Assembly (NCBI GenBank): GCA_011390955.1
Contig: JAABRM010000059.1
Location: forward strand, 1-45,451
Direction of reading: 5' to 3'
DNA: 45,451 nucleotides
DNA from: Oscillatoriales cyanobacterium
Lineage (GTDB): Bacteria > Cyanobacteriota > Cyanobacteriia > Cyanobacteriales > Laspinemataceae
In this document: positions 18,695 to 26,651 of the stretch, piece by piece
Layout of the letters: each line of letters opens with the position of its first letter
Numbering within the stretch: the stretch's first letter is position 1
Position numbers and translations under genes: made by a program
The notes under the pieces: generated by a model
The model's database searches: none
Seen by the model: the letters and a program-made list of their open reading frames with translations, nothing else
Told to the model about the DNA's origin: nothing

Positions 18695-18701
18695 CAATCG
18701 T

Positions 18702-21700
18702 TTATGCTTGGGGGAACAGACATTTGTCTGAATCACAACCAGCGGGTCCGGCTTCCTCCCCATAACCAGACTTGTACATGGCTAATGCGGCATGAAAATC
18801 ATCGGTTTTCCGGCGCTTCAGGACATCTTGACATAACTGCTCGTAGGTTTCATGGGAAATTGGCTCAAAGGGCAGTCGGGGGAATGATTGATGATCGTCA
18901 AAACGAGCTAATAAAGCCGCCGAGATATATCCATCATTATTTTGGATCGCTTGGTAGATTTTGCGGCCCAAAGCCTCCACCTCATCAGAACGCAACTCCC
19001 AGGTAGAAGAAGTGTTATGGGTGACATAGTGCCGTTGCACCTGCATGGCAAAGTCAAATTGAGCCAAGGCTGAGAACTTGGAAATATCAACGCGATCGGC
19101 GCCCGGAAGATCGGCCCAAACCACCGCCACGGGAATTTCTACCAGCCATTCGGTACATAAGGGAGAAAATGGGTCATTGAGTAGATGACCGTTTTCATCT
19201 TTATCGGACTGGGAGGGGATGACGTTGTAGCCATAGTCAATGCAGGCTAGGGCTACCGGGTCGTTTTTGCGGAAGGTAATCCGCCGGATAAAACGAGTGG
19301 CTTTCGGGGGGTGCCAACCGGGAGAGGCGCCGGTGAGTAAGGATTTTGTCCCGCTGGGCTGAACGGTGGTGTAACGGTTGGGACGTTTTAACCCGTGGCA
19401 CCGGCAATAATCCCACACTGCTTGGCGGACAATTTCCCGCCAACGAGTTAAATATTCTTGTTCTCGGCGCTTAAACTCCAATCCTTCGGGGCTTTCCGGG
19501 CGTCCCTCTGCCCACCAGTGCAACCAATCAATCCCAAAAGCTTTAACAAAGAAATCAAATAAGCCAGTGAAAGAAACCCCCACAATTGGGTCAAGTTCCC
19601 GACTGATTTGATAGCGCGGCTCCATAAATTTGTGATTGAGCAAAGTCGCTACGGAAATAGCCCCGGCAGTAAAGGCTTCTTCTTGTTCCTTTAAATTATG
19701 GGGATCGATTTGGTTCAGGTGGATTTCCGACAAATTGCACTGACCCGTCAGAGTTCCGCCAAATACGCCCTTATGAAACTCCGGTTCTTCAAAGCAGAAG
19801 GTGTCATGGAGTCCCGGTATCGGGGTAATGCTACGAATCACTTGCCATTTTCCTTTGGATGGCGGGGTGTGACCCCCACTCACATTCAGACGCTGGCAGG
19901 GGAGGGCGGCACAATCGGTAATCTGGAGATACCAAAGGTCTTTTTTGCGTGCTCCCAGGTTGGTTTTTGTCCCCGCCCGTTGAACCAGATTAATGGAGGA
20001 ACGAACACCGCACTTGAGTAGGAGCAGGTAGCAGCGGTAGGCTCGATCGTAGCCAGACAAGTAAATCCGAATCCCTCCCGATCGCACGGCGCTACCATCC
20101 GCATCCGCAAGACCGGCCATAAAGTGAAGAATGCCTTCCCGGTTCCAGGTGGCAATTTCTTCCAAGGCGAGGGCATTGGCTTTCAAATCCCGAATTTTAT
20201 GACCATCGAACTGCTGCTGCTCAAAACCGCTGTAGAGGAGACAGGGTGTATCAGGGTTTTTGGCATAGTAGTTGATTTTTCCAGAGGTACGACCGGCGAT
20301 TGCCAGGGACTGATAGCTTTTAGCGCCATATAAGCGCAATTGAAGTTCGGGCTTCTCCTGGGATCCGCAAACTGAGCCATCTCCCACTAACTGACCCAGG
20401 GTATAGGCCCAAATGGGATCGACGAATAAGCCGTCTTGGTAGTCAATGGTGAAGGGTTCGGTGTGGATCGCATATTTGCGATTTTCCCACTCCGCCATCA
20501 GTTGGGCTGTGGTCTGCTCTTGATAGGTCTTCTCAAAGCGATCTTTGACAAAGAAGCGGTGGCCTTCGGTGACATCCAGGTAAGTGCCGTCACTAAATTG
20601 GACGCGGTAGAGAGAGCGCGAGGATCCGGTTTGAATGGGCACCACTTGGCTCCAGCGTTTGCCGTTCCAAATGTCCACGGTTTTCCCAACGAGGGACTTA
20701 ATCGGAGCCATGCCCGATCGCGTAATCAGGAAGGTATCCCCAGCCACACAGTGAAAAGTCGAACCAATTATTTCACCACACGGGTTTAGTCCATATCTTT
20801 GTAAACGATGCTCTACCTCATAATCGGGCATTTCGGGATAATTTGTTTTCAGCCAATTGCGAGTTTCTTCTAACCCTAAAGAGGTGTATATTTCGATAAA
20901 TTCTTGTTTCAATTCAGGGGTATGGAAAATATCGGCATTGGCACGTGCGATCGCCTCTGGAGCATATTGAATCGCCCCTTCCCCTGAATAATATTGTTGC
21001 TGAACGGCTTCAATACATTCAGCTTCCGTGGGTTTGTGATGAAATACCCGTGTATGGTTGGCCATCCGCAGGGCATCCCGTTCGGGATCGATGCGCCAAT
21101 TGCCATTTTCATCTTGTTGCCAGAGATTACTTTTCGCCTGAGAAAATAGCTCATCATCGCTAATTCCTTGGCGCATTCCCGCTGACCTTCTAATGTTGCC
21201 AGAGACGATGGTCGTTGCGGCTTCATCAATCAACAAACAGCATTCAACCGAATTTAATTGACGGCCCACCGCCCGATTTAAAATCGCCGCACAGCGTTGA
21301 TACAACTGCGGCAATTTCACCGGGTTGGCCATACCGCCAAATCCTTTTAACGGTTCTCCCGCTGGTCGCACGTCGGAAAGGTCGATCGCCACCTGGACTT
21401 CCCCATCAAAGCGATCGTCTGATGACAGTTCCAGCAAACATTGATAAGACTCAACCCAACCTTTCCGGGAGTCCCCGACATGGATGCGAACTTGGTTGCC
21501 CTCAACCAACACCTCGGTAAGGTCGCGGCGGTTTTCTGGGGCTGTGGTGCCAATTTCACCAGCGATGGTCACGTTGAGATGATTCTTAATCGGCGGCAAC
21601 TGGTTAACATATCTGGGTTCGAGTACCGCCCCAGTCCCACAACCCATCATCGCCAAATCCATCATCAAGCCAAAAGCCCGCCAATCATCCACATTGGTGC

Positions 21701-22007
21701 TGGTGCAGTTGTAGGCACCAGAGAAATTTTCTTGGGCTTCCAGCCATTTTACCCCGCCAATCCAGAGCCAACGACCAGAGGGTAAGGCTTTCAGGGGCTT
21801 CTGCATCCGCCACAACAGGTCAATTTCTTGGGCAGTTAGCTTCCCCAGCTTGGCTAATCCGCTGATGGTGCGATCGCACACTTCCTGCCAACTCTCCGTC
21901 CCATTGGGGGTATGACGGCTGTAAGTCCGATAAAACACCGGATTCGCTGCCGGGGTCGTCTCAGGAAAATCACTAATTTTGCGAACTCGATTTAATTCTT
22001 GAACCAT
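18702..22007 (-). CDS. nrdJ: B12-dependent ribonucleotide reductase (class II) with intein
   Basis: 1101 residues as translated; about 764 after removal of the intein. Class II reductase makes deoxyribonucleoside triphosphates using adenosylcobalamin and a thiyl radical. The radical cysteine is C410 in LNPCGEIIG. C101 (GAYNCTSTN) and C757 (CNLSEIHLNQ, directly after the intein) are the likely redox pair, and the C-terminal C1091/C1096 pair (GCDSDKCLFPQA) should shuttle electrons to the active site. PSGTKSLLTGASPGWHPP is the phosphate-binding region. The intein covers residues 420-756. Cyanobacteria commonly have this as their only reductase. ATG start; no cobalamin riboswitch is visible upstream. 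Confidence 0.93.
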   Translation of the reverse strand: MVQELNRVRKISDFPETTPAANPVFYRTYSRHTPNGTESWQEVCDRTISGLAKLGKLTAQEIDLLWRMQKPLKALPSGRWLWIGGVKWLEAQENFSGAYNCTSTNVDDWRAFGLMMDLAMMGCGTGAVLEPRYVNQLPPIKNHLNVTIAGEIGTTAPENRRDLTEVLVEGNQVRIHVGDSRKGWVESYQCLLELSSDDRFDGEVQVAIDLSDVRPAGEPLKGFGGMANPVKLPQLYQRCAAILNRAVGRQLNSVECCLLIDEAATTIVSGNIRRSAGMRQGISDDELFSQAKSNLWQQDENGNWRIDPERDALRMANHTRVFHHKPTEAECIEAVQQQYYSGEGAIQYAPEAIARANADIFHTPELKQEFIEIYTSLGLEETRNWLKTNYPEMPDYEVEHRLQRYGLNPCGEIIGSTFHCVAGDTFLITRSGMAPIKSLVGKTVDIWNGKRWSQVVPIQTGSSRSLYRVQFSDGTYLDVTEGHRFFVKDRFEKTYQEQTTAQLMAEWENRKYAIHTEPFTIDYQDGLFVDPIWAYTLGQLVGDGSVCGSQEKPELQLRLYGAKSYQSLAIAGRTSGKINYYAKNPDTPCLLYSGFEQQQFDGHKIRDLKANALALEEIATWNREGILHFMAGLADADGSAVRSGGIRIYLSGYDRAYRCYLLLLKCGVRSSINLVQRAGTKTNLGARKKDLWYLQITDCAALPCQRLNVSGGHTPPSKGKWQVIRSITPIPGLHDTFCFEEPEFHKGVFGGTLTGQCNLSEIHLNQIDPHNLKEQEEAFTAGAISVATLLNHKFMEPRYQISRELDPIVGVSFTGLFDFFVKAFGIDWLHWWAEGRPESPEGLEFKRREQEYLTRWREIVRQAVWDYCRCHGLKRPNRYTTVQPSGTKSLLTGASPGWHPPKATRFIRRITFRKNDPVALACIDYGYNVIPSQSDKDENGHLLNDPFSPLCTEWLVEIPVAVVWADLPGADRVDISKFSALAQFDFAMQVQRHYVTHNTSSTWELRSDEVEALGRKIYQAIQNNDGYISAALLARFDDHQSFPRLPFEPISHETYEQLCQDVLKRRKTDDFHAALAMYKSGYGEEAGPAGCDSDKCLFPQA
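19740..20750 (-). mobile_element. Intein with LAGLIDADG homing endonuclease inside nrdJ
   Basis: 337 residues (420-756 of the precursor). It starts with Cys in CVAGDTFLITRSGMAPIKSL, a standard block A. Block B has the TxxH motif (DVTEGHRFFV: T480, H483). Two dodecapeptide motifs, YTLGQLVGDGS and MAGLADADGSA, mark a LAGLIDADG (DOD) endonuclease that can spread the element. The end is TFCFEEPEFHKGVFGGTLTGQ-C in sense, with Gln as the last residue, Gly before it and Cys as +1, in place of the usual His-Asn. Splicing would join GSTFH to CNLSEIHL. Inteins at reductase active sites are known, including in cyanobacteria. Confidence 0.92.
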
Positions 22008-22440
22008 TATGCTAAAGTCTTTGCTTTGATTCCACAGTAGACCAAATAAAAGATCATAGTACAGAGATGTAGAGATATATAGTGGTCAAAGTCAGCAAAG
22101 ACAAAAATTTAACCCCATTGATAGTGGAGAAACTAGCAAAACAGGGATTATAGGAAATATTCGCTCCTGCACCATCAATCATTTCCATCAAGCTGCCGCC
22201 CAATTTTCCCTTTCCATATCAATCTAATGTATTACGATTCTGTTATTGTATGTCTTAGATGAGATAAATTGGCGATGGGGAAGCCACAGAGTTAATCGGG
22301 GCGATATCTGAACCAATATTAATTTTTTTTATGGGGATTAATTGCTAATTAATTATCAAAAATATACCTTATATTAGCGGTAATAAAATCAAATCACCGC
22401 TAATATAAGGTCTGATAAAATCGTGAATCACTAACCTTAA
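22008..22440. other. Gap between STAS gene and nrdJ with a 16-bp inverted repeat
   Basis: ACCTTATATTAGCGGT at 22366-22381 and its exact complement at 22396-22411 enclose a 14-base loop. The structure begins 29 bases after the stop of the STAS gene and on the minus strand is followed by ATATTTTTGA, so it is probably the terminator of that gene. The remaining part should contain the nrdJ promoter; I see no clear boxes and no riboswitch fold. Confidence 0.65.
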
Positions 22441-22785
22441 TTACTCATAAGATTTCAGTCCAGGAAACTCTTCTAGTTTAAAGTTATCCTCATCTTTATA
22501 GACTTTAAAAACTCGATCCATACTGGTTAATTCAAATAACATTCTGATTTGATCGTTAATTGAACAAATAAATAACTTACCGCCTTTAGTCCTGACCATT
22601 TTCAATGATGAAACCAAAGCACCTAAACCAGAACTATCAATAAAAGTGACATCTTTCAAGTCAATTAAAACCACTTCTGATTCTTTTTTCAGTCGCTCGT
22701 TAATCTCGTTCCGCAATTTATTTGCCTGCGTTCCGTCTAAAATTCCGCTGGGTCGAACCACTTCGTATTTAATGTCAGAAATCAT
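22441..22785 (-). CDS. STAS-domain anti-sigma factor antagonist-like protein
   Basis: 114 residues forming one STAS domain. The conserved serine region LIDLKDVTFIDSSGLGALVS has the D-S-S-G-L-G signature; one of these serines is the phosphorylation site in SpoIIAA/RsbV proteins. The start (YEVVRPSGILDGTQANKLRN) also fits. Such proteins bind a partner kinase/anti-sigma factor and switch it by phosphorylation; in cyanobacteria they often work with PP2C phosphatases and RsbW-like kinases. No such partner is in the window. A 16-bp hairpin follows the gene. ATG start with no clear ribosome site. Confidence 0.85.
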   Translation of the reverse strand: MISDIKYEVVRPSGILDGTQANKLRNEINERLKKESEVVLIDLKDVTFIDSSGLGALVSSLKMVRTKGGKLFICSINDQIRMLFELTSMDRVFKVYKDEDNFKLEEFPGLKSYE

Positions 22786-23110
22786 ATTTTTTAGTGAGTT
22801 TATAGGAGAACCTCGATCGATTTCAGTCAGTCATTTTAACAATAGCCAGAGCCAATAATTCCGTTAAAATTAATTGGGCGACTAACTGGTAAATTTTGAT
22901 GAAAAATTCATCATTGGCATTGCACTGAGATTGATCTTGCTTGATCCGCTGCTCTGATGGTTGTTAAATAGACTAACCGCACATCCTAATCGCACCCTTT
23001 CATGTCTATTTTATGGTACAGAGGGTATGCTCAACTTATTTTGGCGAAATCAACCTCCGTCTGTACGGGGGCAGGTTTAGGAGATTTCGGGTAGATCCGC
23101 TAGATAAAAC
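22786..23110. other. Right-end region of the TnpB element
   Basis: This 325-base gap follows tnpB on the minus strand. AACCTCCGTCTGTACGGGGG (23052-23071) and the following CAGGTT fold into a hairpin (23052-23077) like the subterminal hairpin at the right end of IS200/IS605 elements, compare 27991-28013. The end of the element, and of any omegaRNA overlapping the 3' part of tnpB, should lie close to 23040. Left of it is only AT-rich sequence upstream of the STAS gene. Confidence 0.5.
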
Positions 23111-24325
23111 TTACCCAAACTTACTCATCAAGTCTGAAAGCTTGATTTTTACTACGCTTGAGTTGGTTTTACTTCCTGCTTCTACCAACGGAGTCGGCTC
23201 CAAATTGTCCACAGGCGTAAATTTGGCCGTAGCTCGACCTATTTTTTCGAGATTTCTTGCGGCATTTAAATCTCGGTCTATTTTTAAATGACAATGCTCA
23301 CAGTAAAATACTCTTTCTGATAACGGTAATGAGTCTTTAATTGCACCACAGTTTGAACAGGTTTTACTAGAAGGATAAAACCTGTCAACAATTATGAGTT
23401 GTGACCCATACAGTTCACTCTTATATTCCATCTGTCGCCGCAACTCATAAAACCCCATATCGGCGATTGATTTCGCCAATTTATGATTCGCTAACATCCC
23501 TGATACATTTAAATCTTCTATCACATTGATTGCGTGGTTCTTGCATAATTGTGATGTCAACTTATGTAACGTATCTTTTCTGAGATTAGCGATTTTTCTA
23601 TGAAGTTTCTGGACTTTTCCTTGAGCTTTATGGCGATTGGCTGATTTGAATACTTTTCGACTAACTTTTCTTTGGAGTTTTGCCAGTTTCTTAGACTGCT
23701 TTCTATATGATGCAGATCCTTTTATGATTTCTCCAGTGGATAGGGTAGCCAGGGCTTTGATCCCCAAATCTATCCCAACCACATCGACTATTTTATCTGT
23801 GGGGGCAACGGTCACATCGATTTTAAACGAAATAAACCATCGGTCTGCCTCTCGACTAATTGTGACATTTTTGGGGTCGGGAACGACCGGCAGCCTTTCA
23901 TAAGTTTTTAGACAGCCAATAACTGGTACTTTCAGTTTATTTGATGATAAAATTTTAATTGTCCCATCCAAGGTAAAGCTGTCCTGTCTGCCTTTTTTCT
24001 TAAATTTTGGTCGAGCTTTATTTTTTCTAAAGCAATCTTGCCACCCTTGGGCGAGATGTCTAAGAGCGTACTGAGGAGCACATTTGGAAACTTCATAGTA
24101 CCAGGGACTTTCTGGTTTTACCAGCTTATTTAACCATTTATGTAAGTCAATGGCTGTAGGAAATTTGATTTTTTCTGAGGGGCTACAATGAGTATTATGA
24201 GATAAAATGCCTAAACACAAACCGTGACCCCAATTGTAGGCATGGCGAGCTACTCCCGCGTGACGAGCGAGTTGTTGCCGTTGGGTTTGATTGATTTTAA
24301 GTTGTGTTTTAAACCCTAATAACAT
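23111..24325 (-). CDS. tnpB: TnpB, RNA-guided endonuclease of an IS200/IS605-family element
   Basis: 404 residues. TnpB proteins are RuvC-type nucleases guided by an RNA from the transposon end; they are ancestors of Cas12. The catalytic residues appear complete: D186 (VVGIDLGIKALATLS), E269 (NVIEDLNVSGM) and D351 (IDRDLNAARNL). The zinc finger has C322, C325, C341 and C344 (CSNCG and CEHC). The N-terminal helix-turn-helix-like start LLGFKTQLKINQTQRQQLAR is typical. No tnpA is nearby, so the element is TnpB only (IS1341-like). An 18-base inverted repeat brackets the gene (23109-23126 and 24450-24467, 17 of 18 matching). It sits between the STAS gene and hrcA. Confidence 0.9.
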   Translation of the reverse strand: MLLGFKTQLKINQTQRQQLARHAGVARHAYNWGHGLCLGILSHNTHCSPSEKIKFPTAIDLHKWLNKLVKPESPWYYEVSKCAPQYALRHLAQGWQDCFRKNKARPKFKKKGRQDSFTLDGTIKILSSNKLKVPVIGCLKTYERLPVVPDPKNVTISREADRWFISFKIDVTVAPTDKIVDVVGIDLGIKALATLSTGEIIKGSASYRKQSKKLAKLQRKVSRKVFKSANRHKAQGKVQKLHRKIANLRKDTLHKLTSQLCKNHAINVIEDLNVSGMLANHKLAKSIADMGFYELRRQMEYKSELYGSQLIIVDRFYPSSKTCSNCGAIKDSLPLSERVFYCEHCHLKIDRDLNAARNLEKIGRATAKFTPVDNLEPTPLVEAGSKTNSSVVKIKLSDLMSKFG

Positions 24326-24596
24326 GGAGTCATAATTCCGACGCGCTTAACCAGATCCAATCTTACCACAACTAATGACCAGTAATGACCAGATTGACCA
24401 TCTGAATCTAAAAATCGCAGCTCTTTGCTCTGGAAATTTCTGACGATTTGAGTAAGTTTGGGTAAGATTGGGTAAGTTTTCGGCTTCTGTCGTTAACCCT
24501 GGTAGTCCTGTGCCGTCCCATAGATAATATTGTGGGCAGCAAAACGATCGCCCTCACCGTCAAGGAGATTGACCAGAATATGCAAAAACTGTCAGA
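24326..24596. other. Left flank of the TnpB element with a possible coding remnant
   Basis: Positions 24374-24396 have the direct repeat AATGACCAG twice followed by ATTGACC. At 24450-24480 GGGTAAG is repeated, and this part is the inverted match of the tnpB 3' end. On the minus strand, starting about 12 bases after the hrcA stop, an open stretch of 31 codons reads QFLHILVNLLDGEGDRFAAH then NIIYGTAQDYQG and a stop. It has protein-like composition but no good start codon, so it may be a remnant of a gene. Confidence 0.35.
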
Positions 24597-25685
24597 TCAG
24601 CATTCACTGAGTGCAGCGGACAAATAATCCGCCGCACCTTCCACAAGGGCGATCGCATTTTCATAAACCATTCGCTTTGGCCCTAGCACCCCAACACTGC
24701 CCACGGGCACCAAACCCCGGCAGTAATTTGCTGAAATCAGCGTACAAGTTTGAATTGCCTCCATCGGGTTTTCACTGCCAATCCGCACATAAACCCGCTT
24801 ACTATTAGATACTGGGGATAAAGGTCTTTCAACCATCAACGGCCATAACTGGTCTTGTTCTTCAGCGAGGGCCTGCAAAAGCATCTGGACTTGATTCAAC
24901 TCAGAAAATTCTGGTTGTCGCAACACTTCCGACACCCCACTAATGGTCATGCCAGTTTTTTCGGGGATTTGACTACGATGGCTTAACTCGACCAACAATT
25001 TACCAATCAATTGGGCATACTTTTCAAATTCCCGACCCAATTCACGCCAATCCAACTGATATAAATCAGTCAAAGACCGATCTCGGAGTTGGGCGTTCAA
25101 AAAATTGGAAACGATCCGCAATTCCTGATCCAGGATTTCTGACTGAACTTCTGATTCGGCTAAAGATGGGGGCAGATCCATCAACACCGAGTCCGTATGA
25201 TAGGCATCTGTCACCAGCAGCACCATAATCTTTCCCGTTTCCACCGGGACCAATTGCAGATGCATTAACCGCGCTTGATTGGTTTGAGGCATGGTAATCA
25301 GGGCAATATATCCACTCAAGTTGGCCAAAATTTTGGCCGCACCGCGTACCACATCTTCAAAGTTTGATGTTTTCACCTGAATGCGGTCTTTGAGAATACT
25401 TTCCGCCTGATTAGCCAACCCATCCGAGGGAGTAATCAGTTGGTCAACATAGATGCGGTAGCCAGAGTCAGAAGGCACCCGACCGGCAGAAGTATGGGGT
25501 TGATAAAGTAATCCAGCTTTTTCTAAAGTGCCCATTGCATTGCGAATCGTCGCTGGACTGACACTCAGGTTATATTCATTGACTAAAGCTTTGGAGCCGA
25601 CGGGTTCGGCGGTGGCAATGTAATGTCGGACAGTTGCCCAAAGAACATATTGTTGCCTCTGTGTCAGATTCACTTGGATGGACAT
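24597..25685 (-). CDS. hrcA: HrcA heat-shock repressor
   Basis: 362 residues from the preferred start [20 protein letters not shown]; an upstream in-frame ATG adds 14 unlikely residues. HrcA represses groE and related chaperone operons by binding CIRCE operators and is kept active by GroEL. The N-terminal winged-helix domain shows [40 protein letters not shown] and [19 protein letters not shown], all hallmark segments. The C-terminal domain has [20 protein letters not shown] and [20 protein letters not shown] see no CIRCE element in this window, so its targets lie elsewhere. Confidence 0.95.
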   Translation of the reverse strand: MSIQVNLTQRQQYVLWATVRHYIATAEPVGSKALVNEYNLSVSPATIRNAMGTLEKAGLLYQPHTSAGRVPSDSGYRIYVDQLITPSDGLANQAESILKDRIQVKTSNFEDVVRGAAKILANLSGYIALITMPQTNQARLMHLQLVPVETGKIMVLLVTDAYHTDSVLMDLPPSLAESEVQSEILDQELRIVSNFLNAQLRDRSLTDLYQLDWRELGREFEKYAQLIGKLLVELSHRSQIPEKTGMTISGVSEVLRQPEFSELNQVQMLLQALAEEQDQLWPLMVERPLSPVSNSKRVYVRIGSENPMEAIQTCTLISANYCRGLVPVGSVGVLGPKRMVYENAIALVEGAADYLSAALSEC

Positions 25686-26020
25686 GGGCGGGGAATTTAC
25701 ATCAAATAAATTAAAGTTAAATATCAATTTTGCCTTGAGAGTCGGGCGAAATCTTATGATCCTCGGATCGCCCGGTATGACGAAAAACGTAAGCGCGGGT
25801 GTCTCCTGCTTTATGGGTCATCTGATATCGATGGGTTTTTCGCTCAAGGGAAGTTTGGATCTCTTTAAATTCTAATTAAAATTTGGTTCAGTGGCTCAAA
25901 TGGCGGGTGAATCTAGATAAGACCTCTTGCAAAATTCCAACAAGCCCCCCTTTTTAAGGGGGGTTGGGGGGATCGACACCTTATGAAAGCACTCTTGTCT
26001 ATAATTTATTTTTAACAAAA
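25686..26020. other. Gap between hrcA and the IS element
   Basis: Contains the hrcA promoter region and a hairpin of the widespread type CCCCCCTTTTTAAGGGGGG (25945-25963) followed by TTGGGGGGATC. Such units are dispersed in many cyanobacterial genomes. AGACCTCTTGCAAAATTCC just before it is another frequently seen intergenic stretch in this phylum. No gene is supported. Confidence 0.6.
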
Positions 26021-26072
26021 CCGCTATCCATCCCCATCCCTCTATAGGGTGGGGATGGATAGCGGGGAAAAG

Positions 26073-26566
26073 TTAGGGGGTCGTACCGCCTAACTTTTCC
26101 AATCTACCGCTTGATTGGTTACAAATATAATCTTTGACTATTTGTAATGGAGCGCCGCCACAGGAAACGATACACTTAGAATCATGCCACAATGCAAGCC
26201 TTACCCCAATAATACTTATCAATTTCTGACTTGTACTTTTCTCTCAAGACTCTACTACTTGCAGATTTTAGAGATGCCACTAGATTGGAGATATTGTTGT
26301 CTGGATGCAAGTCTACCAACCGATGAACACGATCGGGTTCTCCGTTGCAATCTTCTAGCTTTGATGAATTTGCCGTTCTCTTGGTCAGCGTTCCCTAGCG
26401 CCGTTTTCCGGCGCGGGGTCCGATCGCCAAAACGCGCTCAAAAACCTCCTTCATATCCGAAATCAATCATAGATTTAGTAAGCACTTTACGTCTGTACTT
26501 GGTTACAAAAACGATGTGCAGGTGAATGGAGAAAACAACGTGCGCTCCACTACGTAGATTAGTCAT
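26073..26566 (-). pseudogene. tnpA: Decayed tnpA (IS200-type HUH transposase)
   Basis: From ATG 26566 the minus strand reads MTNLRSGAHVVFSIHLHIVF then VTKYRRKVLTKSMI, the classic Y1 transposase start. The frame shifts near 26460 (continuing SDMKEVFERVLA). A foreign-looking GC-rich insert of roughly 40-70 bases follows (about 26370-26430). It resumes as KLEDCNGEPDRVHRLVDLHP, DNNISNLVASLKSASSRVLR and YYWGKACIVA. A further shift near 26190 leads to CGGAPLQIVKDYICNQSSGR ending at the stop 26073-26075. The HUH motif is damaged: DHVH of the family is DRVH here. The catalytic tyrosine in VKDYICNQ remains. Two or more frameshifts and the lost histidine make it non-functional. Confidence 0.88.
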
Positions 26567-26651
26567 AGAATTTTCTAGTCATGTTCGGAAATTGTGCTAC
26601 AGTAATTGTAGACTAAAATGCTAGTCACAAACCAAAGGGGGTGAGCAACGC

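Noticed and set aside
18702-22007. Class 3 intein (block F cysteine in TFCFEEPE)
   Set aside because: Class 3 inteins lack the N-terminal nucleophile; this one starts with Cys, so the ordinary class 1 route is more likely. The block F cysteine is kept as an oddity only.
22008-22440. Cobalamin riboswitch before the B12-dependent reductase
   Set aside because: No B12-box-like sequence or suitable fold is visible; the only strong stem belongs to the end of the STAS gene.
24326-26072. CIRCE operator (autoregulation of hrcA)
   Set aside because: I looked for TTAGCACTC-N9-GAGTGCTAA on both strands and saw no match near hrcA or elsewhere in the window.
26184-26525. Plus-strand open frame of 113 codons
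   Set aside because: It lies antisense to the tnpA remnant, whose conserved transposase motifs on the minus strand explain the sequence.
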